Source: Gammaproteobacteria bacterium (GTDB taxonomy: Bacteria > Pseudomonadota > Gammaproteobacteria > Arenicellales > Poriferihabitantaceae). From it: DNA of 64,000 bases. Where the stretch lies: contig VYFG01000089.1 in the NCBI GenBank assembly GCA_009842505.1, positions 1 through 64,000 of the forward strand, written 5' to 3'. Within the stretch, counting starts at the first letter, position 1, and every line of letters begins with the position of its first letter. A program made the translations under genes and the position numbers. Below, piece after piece: positions 47,139 to 57,108 of this stretch. The notes beneath the pieces were generated by a model, which saw only the letters and a list, made by a program, of their open reading frames with translations, did no database searches and had not been told where the DNA came from.

Positions 47139-48095
47139 TCAGGGCTCCCGGTGTTTCATCGACGGACGGGCCATGCGCGACTCGAAATACACCACCAGCA
47201 GCCCGCTGCCGATGATCAGCAGGCTCCCGATGATGTCCCGTGTCCCGGGCAGGTCGCCCCAGACCAGGTAACCCACGACCACGGCAAAGGGCAGGCCGGT
47301 GTACTCGAAAGGCGCCACCACCGAAGCCTGGGCAATCCGGTAGGACTGCGAGAGCAGGTAGCTGCCCGCGGCCACCGCCGCGCCGCAGGCCAGCAGCAGC
47401 TGGAAATCGGTGAAGCTCGGCCAGACCCACGCCCTGAGGAGGAAGTCGAGGGTCACCTGGCCGAACACGTTGAACCGGCCGTTACCGATCAAAAGGCCGC
47501 TCAGGATGCTGACGAGTATGAAGGCGACATGGATATAGAATGCCAGGGTGCTTGCGGAGTCGACCATGCCAAGCCGCCGCGTCACCATCACCATCACGGA
47601 ATAGGTCAGGGCCGCCAGAACCGGCAGCACGGCGGCCCAGGTGAAGCCGGCGCCGCCCGGCTCCACCATGACCACGACCCCGAACATCCCCACCGCGATG
47701 GCCATCCACCGCGGCAGTCCGACCACCTCCCCCAGGATGGGACGGGCCAGCAGGCAGATGAACAGGGGCGCAGTGAAGAACAGCGCCACCACCTCCGCCA
47801 ACGGCATTACCGACAGGCCAAGAAAGAAAAACATGTTGGCCAGCACCAGCAGGAGTCCTCGGAACAGGTGCAGCAGCGGCCGCCGGGTCCGCAGCGTCGA
47901 CGGCCCGCCCGTGAACTGCACGAAGACAAGCACCAGCGCCAGGGCGATCACCGCCCTGAGAAGCGTGATCTCATGCAGCGCGTAGACGGGGCTCAGCCAC
48001 TTGATGATGGCATCGCTGATCGTCAGGAACACCAGGGCCGCGGTCAGGCAGACGATTCCCTGGACGTTGTGACTGTGGCGGGTGGGGGCCTGCAT
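47139..48095 (-). CDS. EamA/DMT-family transporter
   Basis: A 318-residue membrane protein with ten hydrophobic helices arranged as two EamA repeats. The first starts GIVCLTAALVFLTISDAIIKWL and contains RAVIALALVLVFV; the second includes SYRIAQASVVAPFEYTGLPFAVVVGYLVWGD and ends with a helix and a short basic tail. The ATG at 48095 was chosen as the first one leading into helix 1. Typical roles are export of amino acids or metabolites; the substrate is not predictable. Confidence 0.84.
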   Translation of the reverse strand: MQAPTRHSHNVQGIVCLTAALVFLTISDAIIKWLSPVYALHEITLLRAVIALALVLVFVQFTGGPSTLRTRRPLLHLFRGLLLVLANMFFFLGLSVMPLAEVVALFFTAPLFICLLARPILGEVVGLPRWMAIAVGMFGVVVMVEPGGAGFTWAAVLPVLAALTYSVMVMVTRRLGMVDSASTLAFYIHVAFILVSILSGLLIGNGRFNVFGQVTLDFLLRAWVWPSFTDFQLLLACGAAVAAGSYLLSQSYRIAQASVVAPFEYTGLPFAVVVGYLVWGDLPGTRDIIGSLLIIGSGLLVVYFESRMARPSMKHREP

Positions 48096-48267
48096 GGTGG
48101 TGGGTACGGGAGCGAAGGGGGAGTATAGGGGCAAAGCCCGCCGGCGGCCCGCGCGCCGGCGGCCGATGCCGCAATCCGGCAAATTTACCGGGACGGAGCG
48201 TCGAGCCGCGGCAACGGCACACCGCGGCAAGCCGGCGAGGGGCCCCGCAGGGCGGCGCGGGAATCCT

Positions 48268-49002
48268 TCAGCCGGCCTCCCTGGCGTCCAGCCATGCCCG
48301 GATGATGGCCCGGTGCCGGTCCCGGCCGTAGCTCGGGAAGTGGCCGCCATGGACCACGTGGACGGGCAGGTCCAGAAGCCTCACCATGCTGCGGTAGTAA
48401 TCCGCGGCATCGGAATGGTAGGTGTCTTCGATCAGCGGGCCGTCGTAGACGATGTCGCCGGAGAACAGGATGCCGGTTTGCTGCTCGAACAGGGCGATGC
48501 CGCCCGGCGAGTGGCCCGGTGTGTGGATGACCAGGAACCGCCGGTCACCGAGGTCCACGGTGTCCCCGTCCTCCAGCAGGCGGGTGGCCGGGGCCGCCCT
48601 CACGGCATATTCCGTGGAGGTGTAGGGCGCCGGTGGCAGGGCAGTGAAGATGTCGTCCGTGACGTAGGGGTCGGCCAGGGTTGCCGCCCGGGTGGGGGCC
48701 GCCAGCAGGTCGGCCTCGGCGCGATGGACCAGGCGGTCGCCGAACTCATGGTGGGCGCCGATATGATCGAAATGGGTATGGCTGGTGACCGCCAGGCAGG
48801 GTCTTTCCGTCACCAGCGGAACCTGTTCGCGCAGGCTCACCACGCCCATACCGCTGTCCACCAGCATGTCGCGGTCCCGGCCGCGCACATGCCAGATATT
48901 GCAGCGGTAGAACGCCTTGATCCAGGGCTCCGAAATCAGCGTGACGTCATCCGCCAGTCGCTCGGTCCGGTACCATTCCTGCGGGGTCACCCTTGTTTTC
49001 AT
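48268..49002 (-). CDS. MBL-fold metallo-hydrolase
   Basis: A 244-residue metallo-beta-lactamase-fold protein. It has the zinc motif SHTHFDHIGAHHEF, then IHTPGHSPGGIALF, the Asp in LFSGDIVYDGPL, and a final His in VVHGGHFPSYGR. The core is preceded by WYRTERLADDVTLISEPW. The ATG at 49002 was preferred over the frame's upstream extension. It is divergent from the polyamine importer. Substrate unknown. Confidence 0.85.
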   Translation of the reverse strand: MKTRVTPQEWYRTERLADDVTLISEPWIKAFYRCNIWHVRGRDRDMLVDSGMGVVSLREQVPLVTERPCLAVTSHTHFDHIGAHHEFGDRLVHRAEADLLAAPTRAATLADPYVTDDIFTALPPAPYTSTEYAVRAAPATRLLEDGDTVDLGDRRFLVIHTPGHSPGGIALFEQQTGILFSGDIVYDGPLIEDTYHSDAADYYRSMVRLLDLPVHVVHGGHFPSYGRDRHRAIIRAWLDAREAG

Positions 49003-49119
49003 GGCGGCAGTATAGCGCCGGGGAAGGCTGGCCGCACCCGGTGTTGTTGACGCGCCTTCGCCCCGTGGGTGATGATTCCTTCCCCCGAACATTCATAACC
49101 ATCACCAAAAGAGGAGACC

Positions 49120-50175
49120 ATGAACAAAACCACCATCGCTTCCCTGCTGTCGGCATCCCTGCTGCTCGGCGCCCACGCCGCGGCGGCCCAGGAGGAACTC
49201 AACGCCCTGGTCTGGTGCGATCACACCGATCCTGCATTCATCGAGCCGTTCGAGAAGGCCAACAACGTCAAGGTCAACCTGAAGGACTACGAAGGCACCG
49301 GGACCGCGCTGTCCATCATCGAACAGTCCCAGCCCGGCGACTGGGACGTCTTCGTGGTGGACGGCATCGACGTGCCCCGGGTGGTGGAGGCCGGCATCCT
49401 GGCGCCGCTGCCGGAAGATGCGCTGCCCACGGCGGACCTGTTCCCCGCAATCGTCATGCCGGAGAACCACGTCATCGACGGCAAGACCTACGCCGTCACC
49501 GAGAAATTCGGCTACAACACCATTTCCTACAACAAGAACAACGTCGACGTCGCCGACTTCCAGGACATCGCGGTGATGTGGAGCGAGAAATACAAGGGCC
49601 GGATCGCGCTCTACGACTACTACCTGCCGATGATCGGCCTGGTGGCCATCAGCCTCGGCATCGAGACCGCCAACATCCAGGAGTCCGACCTGCCCGCCAT
49701 CCGGGAGAAGCTGTTTGCCATGAAGGATGTCGCCAAGCAGGTGGGCGAGGTGGTTTCCAGCCAGACGGCCATCGCCACCGGCGAGGTGGATATCCTGGTG
49801 GGGGGCGGCGAATGGGTGACCGCCGGGCTGACCGGCGAGTTGCCGCATCTCGACTGGGTGATTCCCGAACAGGGCGCGGTCCGTTGGTCCCAGTCCGTGG
49901 GCGTCTTTGCGGATTCCGGGAAACCGGACCTGGCCCTCAAGCTCGTGCAGTACATCCTGAGCCCGGAAGGCCAGGCGCGTCTCGCGACGTCGTCATGCTA
50001 CTGGGCGATGCCCGCCAACAGCAGGGCAGCCGAGCACCTGTCCGACCAGCAGCGCGCCGCCCTGCGCTGGGATGACCAGGAGAAGTATCTTGCCAATGCC
50101 CAGCTCTACCCGGCCCCCGACGCGGAACTGGACGCCAAGATGCAGGACATCTGGACGGAGTTCCTGCAGCGCTGA
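49120..50175 (+). CDS. Polyamine-type ABC transporter substrate-binding protein (PotD/PotF-like)
   Basis: A 351-residue periplasmic protein with a signal peptide (LLSASLLLGAHAAAAQ, cleavage before EELN). The mature chain has LNALVWCDHTDPAFIEPFEKANNVKVNLK, GDWDVFVVDGID and EKFGYNTISYNKNNVD, as in the spermidine/putrescine binding family. A strong AAGAGGAGA ribosome binding site precedes the ATG. It heads a complete four-gene importer. The exact ligand (putrescine, spermidine or a related amine) is not fixed by sequence. Confidence 0.9.
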   Translation: MNKTTIASLLSASLLLGAHAAAAQEELNALVWCDHTDPAFIEPFEKANNVKVNLKDYEGTGTALSIIEQSQPGDWDVFVVDGIDVPRVVEAGILAPLPEDALPTADLFPAIVMPENHVIDGKTYAVTEKFGYNTISYNKNNVDVADFQDIAVMWSEKYKGRIALYDYYLPMIGLVAISLGIETANIQESDLPAIREKLFAMKDVAKQVGEVVSSQTAIATGEVDILVGGGEWVTAGLTGELPHLDWVIPEQGAVRWSQSVGVFADSGKPDLALKLVQYILSPEGQARLATSSCYWAMPANSRAAEHLSDQQRAALRWDDQEKYLANAQLYPAPDAELDAKMQDIWTEFLQR

Positions 50176-50190
50176 TTCGCGAACTTTCCG

Positions 50191-51054
50191 GTGACGGTGC
50201 CCGTCACCCGGAACGCCGGGGTCTCCCGCGGCTGGGCCTTCGTCGGCCCGGCCGTCCTGTGGACCCTGGCATTCTTCATCGTCCCGTTCGTGATGATGAT
50301 CTGCTACAGCCTGTGGCAGCGGGCGGGCACGGGGCTGGTGCGAAGCTGGAACCTGGACAACTACACCGGGTTCCTCGACAAGCCCCACTTCGTGGCCGGG
50401 CTCCAGAATTCCCTGGAGATCACCGTCCTGGTGACGGTGGTCTCCATCATCCTGGCCTATCCCCTGGCCTGGATCATCGCCGAGCGGGTGCCACGCCGGT
50501 GGCAGCGGCTCGCCCTGCTCCTCGCCATCCTGCCGTTCTGGACATCCTACGTGGTGCGCTCCTATGCCTGGCTCCTGGTGCTTTCCCGCGGCGGCTATCT
50601 CAACCAGTTCCTGGTGGGCGCGGGGATCATCGACAGCCCCCTTGAGATCACCGCCACCCGGGCCGCCACGGTGACGGGATTCGTGCATTTCTTCGTCATG
50701 CTGCTGACGCTGACGATCTACGCGAACCTGGTGCAGCTCTCGCCCAACTACCGCCGGGCGGCGATGGATCTCGGCGCGAGCCCGCTGCAAACCTTCTGGC
50801 ACGTGATCCTGCCCCTGACCCTGCCCGGGGTGGTGGTAGGCGCGTTTCTCACCTTCGTGCTGTGCATCGGGGACTACATCACGCCGCAGATTCTCGGCGG
50901 CAACAACGAGCTGGTGCTGCCGCAGATCATCATGCTGCAGATCACGCGGCGGGCCGACTTCCCCACGGCGGCGGCGCTGTCCATCATTCTCATGGTGGTG
51001 ATCACTCTGGTCTATCTGGCCGCGTCGCGCTGGCTGAAGATGGAGCGGGTCTGA
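50191..51054 (+). CDS. Polyamine-type ABC permease (PotB/PotH-like)
   Basis: A 287-residue permease with six helices. It has FVGPAVLWTLAFFIVPFVMM at the start, FWTSYVVRSYAWLLVL, and the EAA loop LVQLSPNYRRAAMDLGASPLQTFWHVILPLTLPG. The start is a GTG at 50191, 15 bp after the binding-protein stop. Its stop overlaps the ATG of the second permease (TGATG). Confidence 0.92.
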   Translation: MTVPVTRNAGVSRGWAFVGPAVLWTLAFFIVPFVMMICYSLWQRAGTGLVRSWNLDNYTGFLDKPHFVAGLQNSLEITVLVTVVSIILAYPLAWIIAERVPRRWQRLALLLAILPFWTSYVVRSYAWLLVLSRGGYLNQFLVGAGIIDSPLEITATRAATVTGFVHFFVMLLTLTIYANLVQLSPNYRRAAMDLGASPLQTFWHVILPLTLPGVVVGAFLTFVLCIGDYITPQILGGNNELVLPQIIMLQITRRADFPTAAALSIILMVVITLVYLAASRWLKMERV

Positions 51055-51854
51055 TGCGCCGCTGGCTCGACAACGCGGGCACCGGCAGCTACCTGCTGCT
51101 GCTCTATGGCTTCATCTACCTGCCGGTGATGACCCTGGTGCTGTTTTCGTTCCAGGAGGGGCGGTTCCCGATTCCGCCCTTCAACGGGCCCTCGCTGCGC
51201 TGGTACGAGGCCGTGGCCGCCGACGGCAAACTGACCTCGGCGCTGACGCACTCGCTGCTGGTGGCGCTTCTTTCCTCCGCCCTGGCCTGCGTTCTCGGGT
51301 TCCTGGCGGCCTACGGCTTCGCGCGCTTCCGGCTGCCCGGGGCCGGGCCCCTGAAGGTGATGATCACGGCCCCGCTGACGGTGAGCTACCTGATCATCGG
51401 CTTCGGCCTCCTGGTGACGCTCAACCTGGTCGGCGTGTCCCGCAGCCTGTGGACGGTCGGCATCGGGCACGTGGTGATCAACACGCCGCTGTGCTTCGCC
51501 ATCATCTACGCTTCCTTGGGCGAACATCAGCGCAACATCGAACGCGCCGCCCAGGATCTGGGCGCGAGCGATCTCAGGGTGATGCTCTGGGTCACCGCGC
51601 CCATGCTGATGCCGTCCATCGTCGCCGCCTACTTTCTGTCGGTGACCTTTTCCTGGGACGAGTTCATCATTGCGTTCCTGCTGAGCCGGTTCGACGTAAC
51701 CCTGCCGGTGGAGATCTGGAGCCTTCTGCGATCGGGCCTCAATCCCAAAACCAATGCCGTGGGAAGCGTCGTGTTTCTGGTCTCGGTGGTGATCGTGCTG
51801 CTGCTCGAATTCACCGTGTTCCGCCGGAGAGGATGGAATGACCGCCCGGGTTGA
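51054..51854 (+). CDS. Polyamine-type ABC permease (PotC/PotI-like)
   Basis: A 266-residue permease with six helices and the EAA loop EHQRNIERAAQDLGASDLRVMLWVTAPMLMPS. The segment FSWDEFIIAFLLSRFDVTLPVEIWSLLRSG near the C-terminus is typical of PotC and PotI. It overlaps the previous permease by one base and the ATPase gene by 17 bases, indicating close coupling. Confidence 0.92.
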   Translation: MRRWLDNAGTGSYLLLLYGFIYLPVMTLVLFSFQEGRFPIPPFNGPSLRWYEAVAADGKLTSALTHSLLVALLSSALACVLGFLAAYGFARFRLPGAGPLKVMITAPLTVSYLIIGFGLLVTLNLVGVSRSLWTVGIGHVVINTPLCFAIIYASLGEHQRNIERAAQDLGASDLRVMLWVTAPMLMPSIVAAYFLSVTFSWDEFIIAFLLSRFDVTLPVEIWSLLRSGLNPKTNAVGSVVFLVSVVIVLLLEFTVFRRRGWNDRPG

Positions 51855-52920
51855 GCTTCGCGGCATCGGCCACCGGTTCGGAGAATTCGAGGCCCTGGCG
51901 GACATCGACCTCCCGGTGAATGCCGGTGAATACGCCGTGCTGCTCGGTCCGTCCGGCTGCGGCAAGACCACGCTTCTCATGATCCTGGCGGGATTCATCC
52001 ACCCCGTCCGGGGCGAGGTGCTGATCGGCGACAGGCCGTACAACGGCGTGCCGCCGGCCAGGCGGCCCACCACCACTATGTTCCAGGACTATGCCCTTTT
52101 TCCGCACATGACAGTGAGGTCCAACATCATGTTCGGACCGAAAATGCGGGGCGTTGCCCGCGGGGAGTCGGAACGGCGCGCCTTGGAACTCCTCGAGATG
52201 GTCAATCTGCCCGGGGCTGCGGGAAAGAAGCCCCATGAACTGTCCGGCGGCCAGCGCCAGCGGGTCGCCCTGGCCCGCGCCCTGGCGGTGGGACCGGACG
52301 TACTGCTGCTGGATGAACCCCTGGGCGCCCTCGATCTCAACCTGCGCAAGCAGATGCAGCACGAGTTGAAGCAGATCCAGCGCGAGACCGGCACCACGTT
52401 CATCCATGTCACCCACGACCAGGAAGAGGCCATGGCCATCGCGGACAGGATCGTGGTGATGAACCACGGCCGAATCGAGGACCACGGCCCGCCGGATCGG
52501 GTCTACCTTCGCCCGGCGACCCTGTTCAGCGCCGGTTTCATGGGTGAACTGAACCGGGTCGAGGGCCGGGTCCTGGAGGCCGGCGGCGCGGAACTCCGCC
52601 TCGAGGCCTGGGATCGTGAACTGACCCTGCCGCCCGCGGCGGCCATGAACCGGCCGCTGTCCCGGGACCAGCGCGTGGTCCTTTGTTTCCGCCCAGAACA
52701 CTTCCGGGTGTCGGCGAAGGATCCCGTGGTGGACCTCGGCGGCGCCAGTGCGCGGGACGTAGCGTTCTTTGGCCCCCACCTGCGCGTGGTGCTGGTCCCG
52801 GATGCGGCGCCGGACCGGCCGCTGACGGCGCACTTTCCCCAGCTCGCCCGGCTTGCTCCGGGCGCCCGGACAGACCTGTGCGTCAACGCTGATGCCGTGG
52901 TGGTCCTGCCGCTGGAGTGA
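51838..52920 (+). CDS. Polyamine-type ABC transporter ATPase (PotA/PotG-like)
   Basis: A 360-residue ATPase with Walker A GPSGCGKTT, Q-loop MFQDYALFPHMTV, signature LSGGQRQR, Walker B VLLLDEPLGALD and H-loop in FIHVTHDQEEAMAIADR. A C-terminal TOBE-like region carries LCFRPEHFRVS. GGAGAGGA precedes its ATG within the end of the second permease gene. It completes the importer operon; the trpC gene faces it from the other strand. Confidence 0.92.
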   Translation: MTARVELRGIGHRFGEFEALADIDLPVNAGEYAVLLGPSGCGKTTLLMILAGFIHPVRGEVLIGDRPYNGVPPARRPTTTMFQDYALFPHMTVRSNIMFGPKMRGVARGESERRALELLEMVNLPGAAGKKPHELSGGQRQRVALARALAVGPDVLLLDEPLGALDLNLRKQMQHELKQIQRETGTTFIHVTHDQEEAMAIADRIVVMNHGRIEDHGPPDRVYLRPATLFSAGFMGELNRVEGRVLEAGGAELRLEAWDRELTLPPAAAMNRPLSRDQRVVLCFRPEHFRVSAKDPVVDLGGASARDVAFFGPHLRVVLVPDAAPDRPLTAHFPQLARLAPGARTDLCVNADAVVVLPLE

Positions 52921-52938
52921 GCACGGCGGGACGCGTAT

Positions 52939-53742
52939 TCAGGCCGTCCGGTCCCGAAAGAGTTCGGCCAGCCTGTCCCCGGGGTCATCGGCCCGCATGA
53001 AGGCCTCGCCGACCAGGAAAGCGTGCACGCCGTTTGCGCGCATCATCGACACGTCCTCGGGGCGGTGGATCCCGCTTTCCGTGATCACGATGCGGTCCTG
53101 CGGCATGGCATCCAGCAATCCGAGCGTGGTGTCGAGGGAAGTTTCGAAGGTGCGCAGGTTCCGGTTGTTGATGCCCACCAGCCGGCACGGCAGCTGCAAT
53201 GCCCGCACGAGCTCCGCATGATCGTGCACCTCCACCAGCACGTCCAGCGACAACTCAAGGGCCAGCGCCGCCAAGTCCGACAGGGCAGCATCGTCCAGTG
53301 CCGCCACGATCAGCAGGATGGCGTCGGCACCGATCAGCCGGGCCTCGTACACCTGGTAGGGGTCGACGGTGAAGTCCTTGCGCAGTACCGGCAGGCCGCT
53401 GGCCTCGCGGGCTGCAAGGAGGTAGTCGTCGTGGCCCTGGAAGAAGTGCTCGTCGGTGAGCACCGACAAACAGGTGGCGCCGCCGCGGGCGTAGCTGCGC
53501 GCGATCTCCGCAGGATCGAAATCGGGCCGGATCACCCCCTTGCTGGGAGAGGCCTTCTTGACTTCCGCAATGACGCCCGGCCGGCCCCGGGCGAGCCTGT
53601 CCCCCAGGGCGTCGGCGAAGCCCCGGGTCGGAGGGAGGCTGGCGGCGCACCGCCGCCTGAGGTCGGACAGGGGCGTTGTCCCGGCGCGTCCGGCCACTTC
53701 CCCGGCCTTGTGGGCCAGGATCCGTTCCAGGGTGTCGCTCAC
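52939..53742 (-). CDS. trpC: Indole-3-glycerol phosphate synthase
   Basis: A 267-residue TIM-barrel enzyme that closes the indole ring in tryptophan synthesis. It has [31 protein letters not shown] (catalytic Lys), [48 protein letters not shown] and [12 protein letters not shown]. It is a monofunctional TrpC without a TrpF domain. Its start overlaps the end of the cupin gene by ATGA, making it the last gene of the trp cluster here. Confidence 0.95.
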   Translation of the reverse strand: MSDTLERILAHKAGEVAGRAGTTPLSDLRRRCAASLPPTRGFADALGDRLARGRPGVIAEVKKASPSKGVIRPDFDPAEIARSYARGGATCLSVLTDEHFFQGHDDYLLAAREASGLPVLRKDFTVDPYQVYEARLIGADAILLIVAALDDAALSDLAALALELSLDVLVEVHDHAELVRALQLPCRLVGINNRNLRTFETSLDTTLGLLDAMPQDRIVITESGIHRPEDVSMMRANGVHAFLVGEAFMRADDPGDRLAELFRDRTA

Positions 53743-54053
53743 GACCGGCCCCCCGGCGACTTCAGTTCGATTTCCACGAAAACGAATTCGAAGTCGTTGA
53801 TGTTGACGACGTTGTGCTCTACGCCCATCGGCCGCGCATAGGAAACTCCCGCGGTCAGGTCAGTGGTCACGTCGCCGTCGCCGGTCTCCGCCAGCAGCCT
53901 GCCCGTCGTCATCGGCACCACGATGTAGTCGAAGCCGTGCCGGTGCCAGCCGGTTTCGGCGCCCGGGGCAAAACGCCACTGCGTGACGATCACCCGGCCA
54001 TTGTCGATCTGGACACTTGGCACGGCGCGGGGTCTGGCTTTGCTGGTGTTCAT
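53739..54053 (-). CDS. Small cupin protein inserted between trpG and trpC
   Basis: A 104-residue single-domain cupin. It has [28 protein letters not shown] (metal-binding HxH and the following strand) and [20 protein letters not shown] (third His). The ATG at 54053 overlaps the trpG stop (ATGA) and its own stop overlaps the trpC start, so it is translated as part of the trp cluster. It occupies the position where trpD usually lies. Its role is unknown. Confidence 0.78.
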   Translation of the reverse strand: MNTSKARPRAVPSVQIDNGRVIVTQWRFAPGAETGWHRHGFDYIVVPMTTGRLLAETGDGDVTTDLTAGVSYARPMGVEHNVVNINDFEFVFVEIELKSPGGRS

Positions 54054-54622
54054 GCCGGGCTCCCCTTGAGAAAGTTCTCGAGCAGCTGGTGTCCGCAAGG
54101 CGTCTCGATGGACTCCGGGTGAAACTGCACGCCGTTCACCGGCAATTCCCGGTGCCGCACGCCCATGATCTCGCCGTCGCCGGTGCGGGCGGTGACCTCC
54201 AGGCAGTCCGGCACCGAGTCCGGCGCGATGACCAGGGAATGGTAACGCGTGGCCTGGAGCGGATCGGGGAGATCACGGAATACGCCCCGGCTGTCGTGGT
54301 GGATCATGGAGGTCTTGCCGTGCATCAGCGTCTGCGCGTGCACGATCCGCCCGCCGAACGCCTGGCCGATGCTCTGGTGGCCGAGACAGACACCGAGGAC
54401 CGGGATTTTCCCCGCGAACCGTTCGATGGCCGCCACGGAGATCCCGGCCTCGTTGGGCGTGCAGGGGCCGGGGGAGATCACGAGATAGTCCGGCTGCATC
54501 TCCGCCACCTCGTCCAGCGTCACCCGGTCGTTCCGGAACACCCGGACATCCTGCCCGAGCTCGCCGAAGTACTGCACCAGGTTGTACGTGAAGGAGTCGT
54601 AGTTGTCGATCATCATCAGCAT
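54050..54622 (-). CDS. trpG: Anthranilate synthase component II (glutamine amidotransferase)
   Basis: A 190-residue glutaminase that supplies ammonia to TrpE. It begins [22 protein letters not shown], has [15 protein letters not shown], the Cys nucleophile in [26 protein letters not shown], and the His-Glu pair in [14 protein letters not shown]. It starts 1 bp after the trpE stop. Dual use as PabA is common in this family. Confidence 0.95.
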   Translation of the reverse strand: MLMMIDNYDSFTYNLVQYFGELGQDVRVFRNDRVTLDEVAEMQPDYLVISPGPCTPNEAGISVAAIERFAGKIPVLGVCLGHQSIGQAFGGRIVHAQTLMHGKTSMIHHDSRGVFRDLPDPLQATRYHSLVIAPDSVPDCLEVTARTGDGEIMGVRHRELPVNGVQFHPESIETPCGHQLLENFLKGSPA

Positions 54623-54623
54623 G

Positions 54624-56126
54624 TCAGCGCCCTCCTGCCCCGAACGGACCGTGCAGGCCGCCGTTCACCATGTCCACCGCCCGGAACACCACCCGGGCCT
54701 TGTTCATGGTTTCCTCCCATTCCTTCTCCGCCACCGAGTCGGCGACGATACCCGCGCCCGCCTGGATGTAGACCCGGCCGTCCTTGATCAGCGCGGTACG
54801 GATGGCGATGGCCGTATCCATGTTGCCGTTCCAGCCGATGTAGCCGATGGCACCCGAATAGATGCCGCGCTTGTCCGGCTCCAGTTCCTCGATGATCTCC
54901 AGCGCGCGCACCTTGGGCGCACCGGACAGCGTGCCCGCGGGGAAGGTGGCCTTCAGCACGTCGATGGCATCGAGTTCCGGGGTGATCCGGCCCGTCACGT
55001 TGGAGACGATGTGCATGACGTGGGAGTAGCGCTCGATGATCATCTTGTCGGTGAGCGTCACCGAACCGATCTCGGAGACCCGCCCGACGTCGTTGCGGCC
55101 GAGGTCGATCAGCATCAGGTGCTCCGCCAGTTCCTTGGGATCCGCCAGGAGTTCTTCGGCCAGGGCCTCGTCCTCCTCCGGCGTGGCCCCGCGCCCGCGG
55201 GTACCCGCGATGGGCCGTACCGTGACCTCGCCCTGTTCCAGGCGCACCAGGATTTCGGGCGACGAACTGGCGATCTGGAAGTCGCCCAGGTCGACGAAGA
55301 ACATGTAGGGCGACGGGTTGAGCGTTCTCATGGCGCGGTAGAGCTCCAGGGGCCTTGCGTGGTAGGGCATGGACATGCGCTGGGACAGCACCACCTGGAA
55401 GATGTCGCCGTCGCGAATGTAGCGGCGGCACTTCTCCACCGCCTGTTCGAAATCCGCGCGCGGCAGGGAGGACTCGGCACCCGCCTCCCCGGGACCGTCG
55501 GCAAAGGCGTCCTTTGGCTGGGAGGATAGCGGCCGGTGCAGCGCCGCGGCCAGATCATCGAGCCGTGCCGCGGCGCGGTCGTAGGCATCCTGTTCGCCCG
55601 GGTCGGCCATAACGATGATCTGCAGCCTGCCGGACAGGTTGTCGAACACCACCACCTCCTCGGACACCATGAGCAGGATATCCGGCGCCCCGACCGGCTC
55701 CGGAGCCCCCTGCTTTCCCAGGTGGGGCTCGATGTAGTGCACCGTGCCGTAGCCGAAATAGCCAACCAGGCCGCCGGTGAAGCGGGGCAGGCCGTCCACG
55801 TCCGGGACCCTGAACCGTTGCTGGAAGGCGCGGATGGCCTCCAGCGGGTCGTCCACCTCGCGGTCCTCGACCACCCGTTGGTCATGGTGGACGCGGACCC
55901 GGTGCCCGGAGATTTCGATGCGGTTGCGGCAGGGCAGGCCGATCATGGAGTAGCGGCCCCACTTTTCGCCGCCCTGGACGGACTCCAGCAGGTAGCTGTA
56001 GGGGCCGGCGCCCAGTTTCAGGTAGGTGGAAAGCGGGGTTTCCAGGTCGGCCAGCAGATCGCGGGCAAGGGGGACGCGGTTGAAGCCGCGGGCGGCGTAG
56101 GCGTCGAATTCAGGTTTTGTCAGCAT
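54624..56126 (-). CDS. trpE: Anthranilate synthase component I
   Basis: A 500-residue chorismate-using enzyme making anthranilate. The N-terminal part holds the Trp-feedback [18 protein letters not shown] region. The C-terminal catalytic part has [100 protein letters not shown] and [11 protein letters not shown]. The ATG at 56126 was chosen over the TTG two codons upstream. A Trp-rich leader frame lies 114 bp upstream. Confidence 0.95.
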   Translation of the reverse strand: MLTKPEFDAYAARGFNRVPLARDLLADLETPLSTYLKLGAGPYSYLLESVQGGEKWGRYSMIGLPCRNRIEISGHRVRVHHDQRVVEDREVDDPLEAIRAFQQRFRVPDVDGLPRFTGGLVGYFGYGTVHYIEPHLGKQGAPEPVGAPDILLMVSEEVVVFDNLSGRLQIIVMADPGEQDAYDRAAARLDDLAAALHRPLSSQPKDAFADGPGEAGAESSLPRADFEQAVEKCRRYIRDGDIFQVVLSQRMSMPYHARPLELYRAMRTLNPSPYMFFVDLGDFQIASSSPEILVRLEQGEVTVRPIAGTRGRGATPEEDEALAEELLADPKELAEHLMLIDLGRNDVGRVSEIGSVTLTDKMIIERYSHVMHIVSNVTGRITPELDAIDVLKATFPAGTLSGAPKVRALEIIEELEPDKRGIYSGAIGYIGWNGNMDTAIAIRTALIKDGRVYIQAGAGIVADSVAEKEWEETMNKARVVFRAVDMVNGGLHGPFGAGGR

Positions 56127-56179
56127 GTTCAATCATCACGGTCAGGAATGGCGGCCGCATGGCCGGGCAGGGCAAAGCG

Positions 56180-56242
56180 TCAGCTACGCCAGCCTCGCCA
56201 GGGCCAGGCCCATTGGATTCCGGATGTGATGACTGTTGGCAT
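56180..56242 (-). CDS. trpL: trp leader peptide
   Basis: A 20-codon frame upstream of trpE with four Trp codons in its last ten positions (QWAWPWRGW), the pattern of an attenuation leader peptide. It is followed by TGA and a hairpin-forming stretch (CGGCC-ATGC-GGCCG) before trpE. No T-tract terminator was seen, so the exact attenuation mechanism is unclear. The frame is too short for automated calls but the Trp cluster is hard to explain by chance. Confidence 0.65.
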   Translation of the reverse strand: MPTVITSGIQWAWPWRGWRS

Positions 56243-56379
56243 GCGGTAAACCGCGTGAATGAATCGTGTTCGCTGGCGGATTGTACCCGGATGCGGCACA
56301 AAGTCCAGCGGACAGGGCGGGACGGCGTTGCCGGGAAAGGGGGGCCTGCCGGCGTCCGGTACGGTTCTGGGCCCGGGAT

Positions 56380-57093
56380 TCAGATCGCGGAGGAAAGCTT
56401 CCGGTCGCTGCCTCCGGATACCAGCGCAAGATGCTCGGCAAGTTCCCGGAAGTCCTCGAGCAGGCGGTCTGGACTGCCCGTTCGCAGGTCCACCCCCTGG
56501 TTGTAGCCGTAGGTCAGGCAGATTACCCGCATGCCCGCGGCCCGCGCGGCCTGGATATCGTTCATGGAGTCTCCGATCATGACGCATTCCGATGCGGCGC
56601 TGCCGAGGGTCCCGGCGGCGTGCAGCAACTGGTCCGGGTCCGGCTTGCGCACCCCGAGAGTGTCGCCGCCTACCCAGGCCGACAGGTGGCGGGACAGACC
56701 CGAAACCTCCAGGAGCAGGCCGGTATGACGGTCGGGCTTGTTGGTCACGCAGGCGAGGGTGAAGCCCTCCGCGCGCAGGCGCGCCATGGTCTCCTCCACG
56801 CCAGGGTAGAACCGGCTCCGCTCAAAGATGTGTTCGGCGTAGAGATCGAAGAAGAGCGGCAGCGCCCGCGCCTGCAACGCGGGGTCCGGCTCCCCGTCCC
56901 ATTCTCCGGTGATAGTGCGCTTGATCAGCTTGTCCGAACCGTTGCCGGTCCACATGCGCAGGTCCTCCTCCGGCCTTTCCGCAAGGCCGAGGGCGCGCAT
57001 GGTGCGATTGGCGGCGCCGGCGATATCCGGCACCGTGTCCATCAGGGTGCCGTCGAGGTCGAACAGCAGCGTGCGGGCTGTCAGTGGTTGCAT
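56380..57093 (-). CDS. gph: Phosphoglycolate phosphatase
   Basis: A 237-residue HAD phosphatase that removes 2-phosphoglycolate. It has TLLFDLDGTLMDTVPDI (nucleophile Asp), the cap helix NGSDKLIKRTI, LACVTNKPDRHTGLLLE (motif II/III), and GDTLGVRKPDP followed by CVMIGDSMNDIQAARAAG (motif IV). The position between rpe and trpE is the usual gammaproteobacterial order. It starts 15 bp after the rpe stop. Confidence 0.9.
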   Translation of the reverse strand: MQPLTARTLLFDLDGTLMDTVPDIAGAANRTMRALGLAERPEEDLRMWTGNGSDKLIKRTITGEWDGEPDPALQARALPLFFDLYAEHIFERSRFYPGVEETMARLRAEGFTLACVTNKPDRHTGLLLEVSGLSRHLSAWVGGDTLGVRKPDPDQLLHAAGTLGSAASECVMIGDSMNDIQAARAAGMRVICLTYGYNQGVDLRTGSPDRLLEDFRELAEHLALVSGGSDRKLSSAI

Positions 57094-57108
57094 CTTGAGG
57101 GGCGGGAA

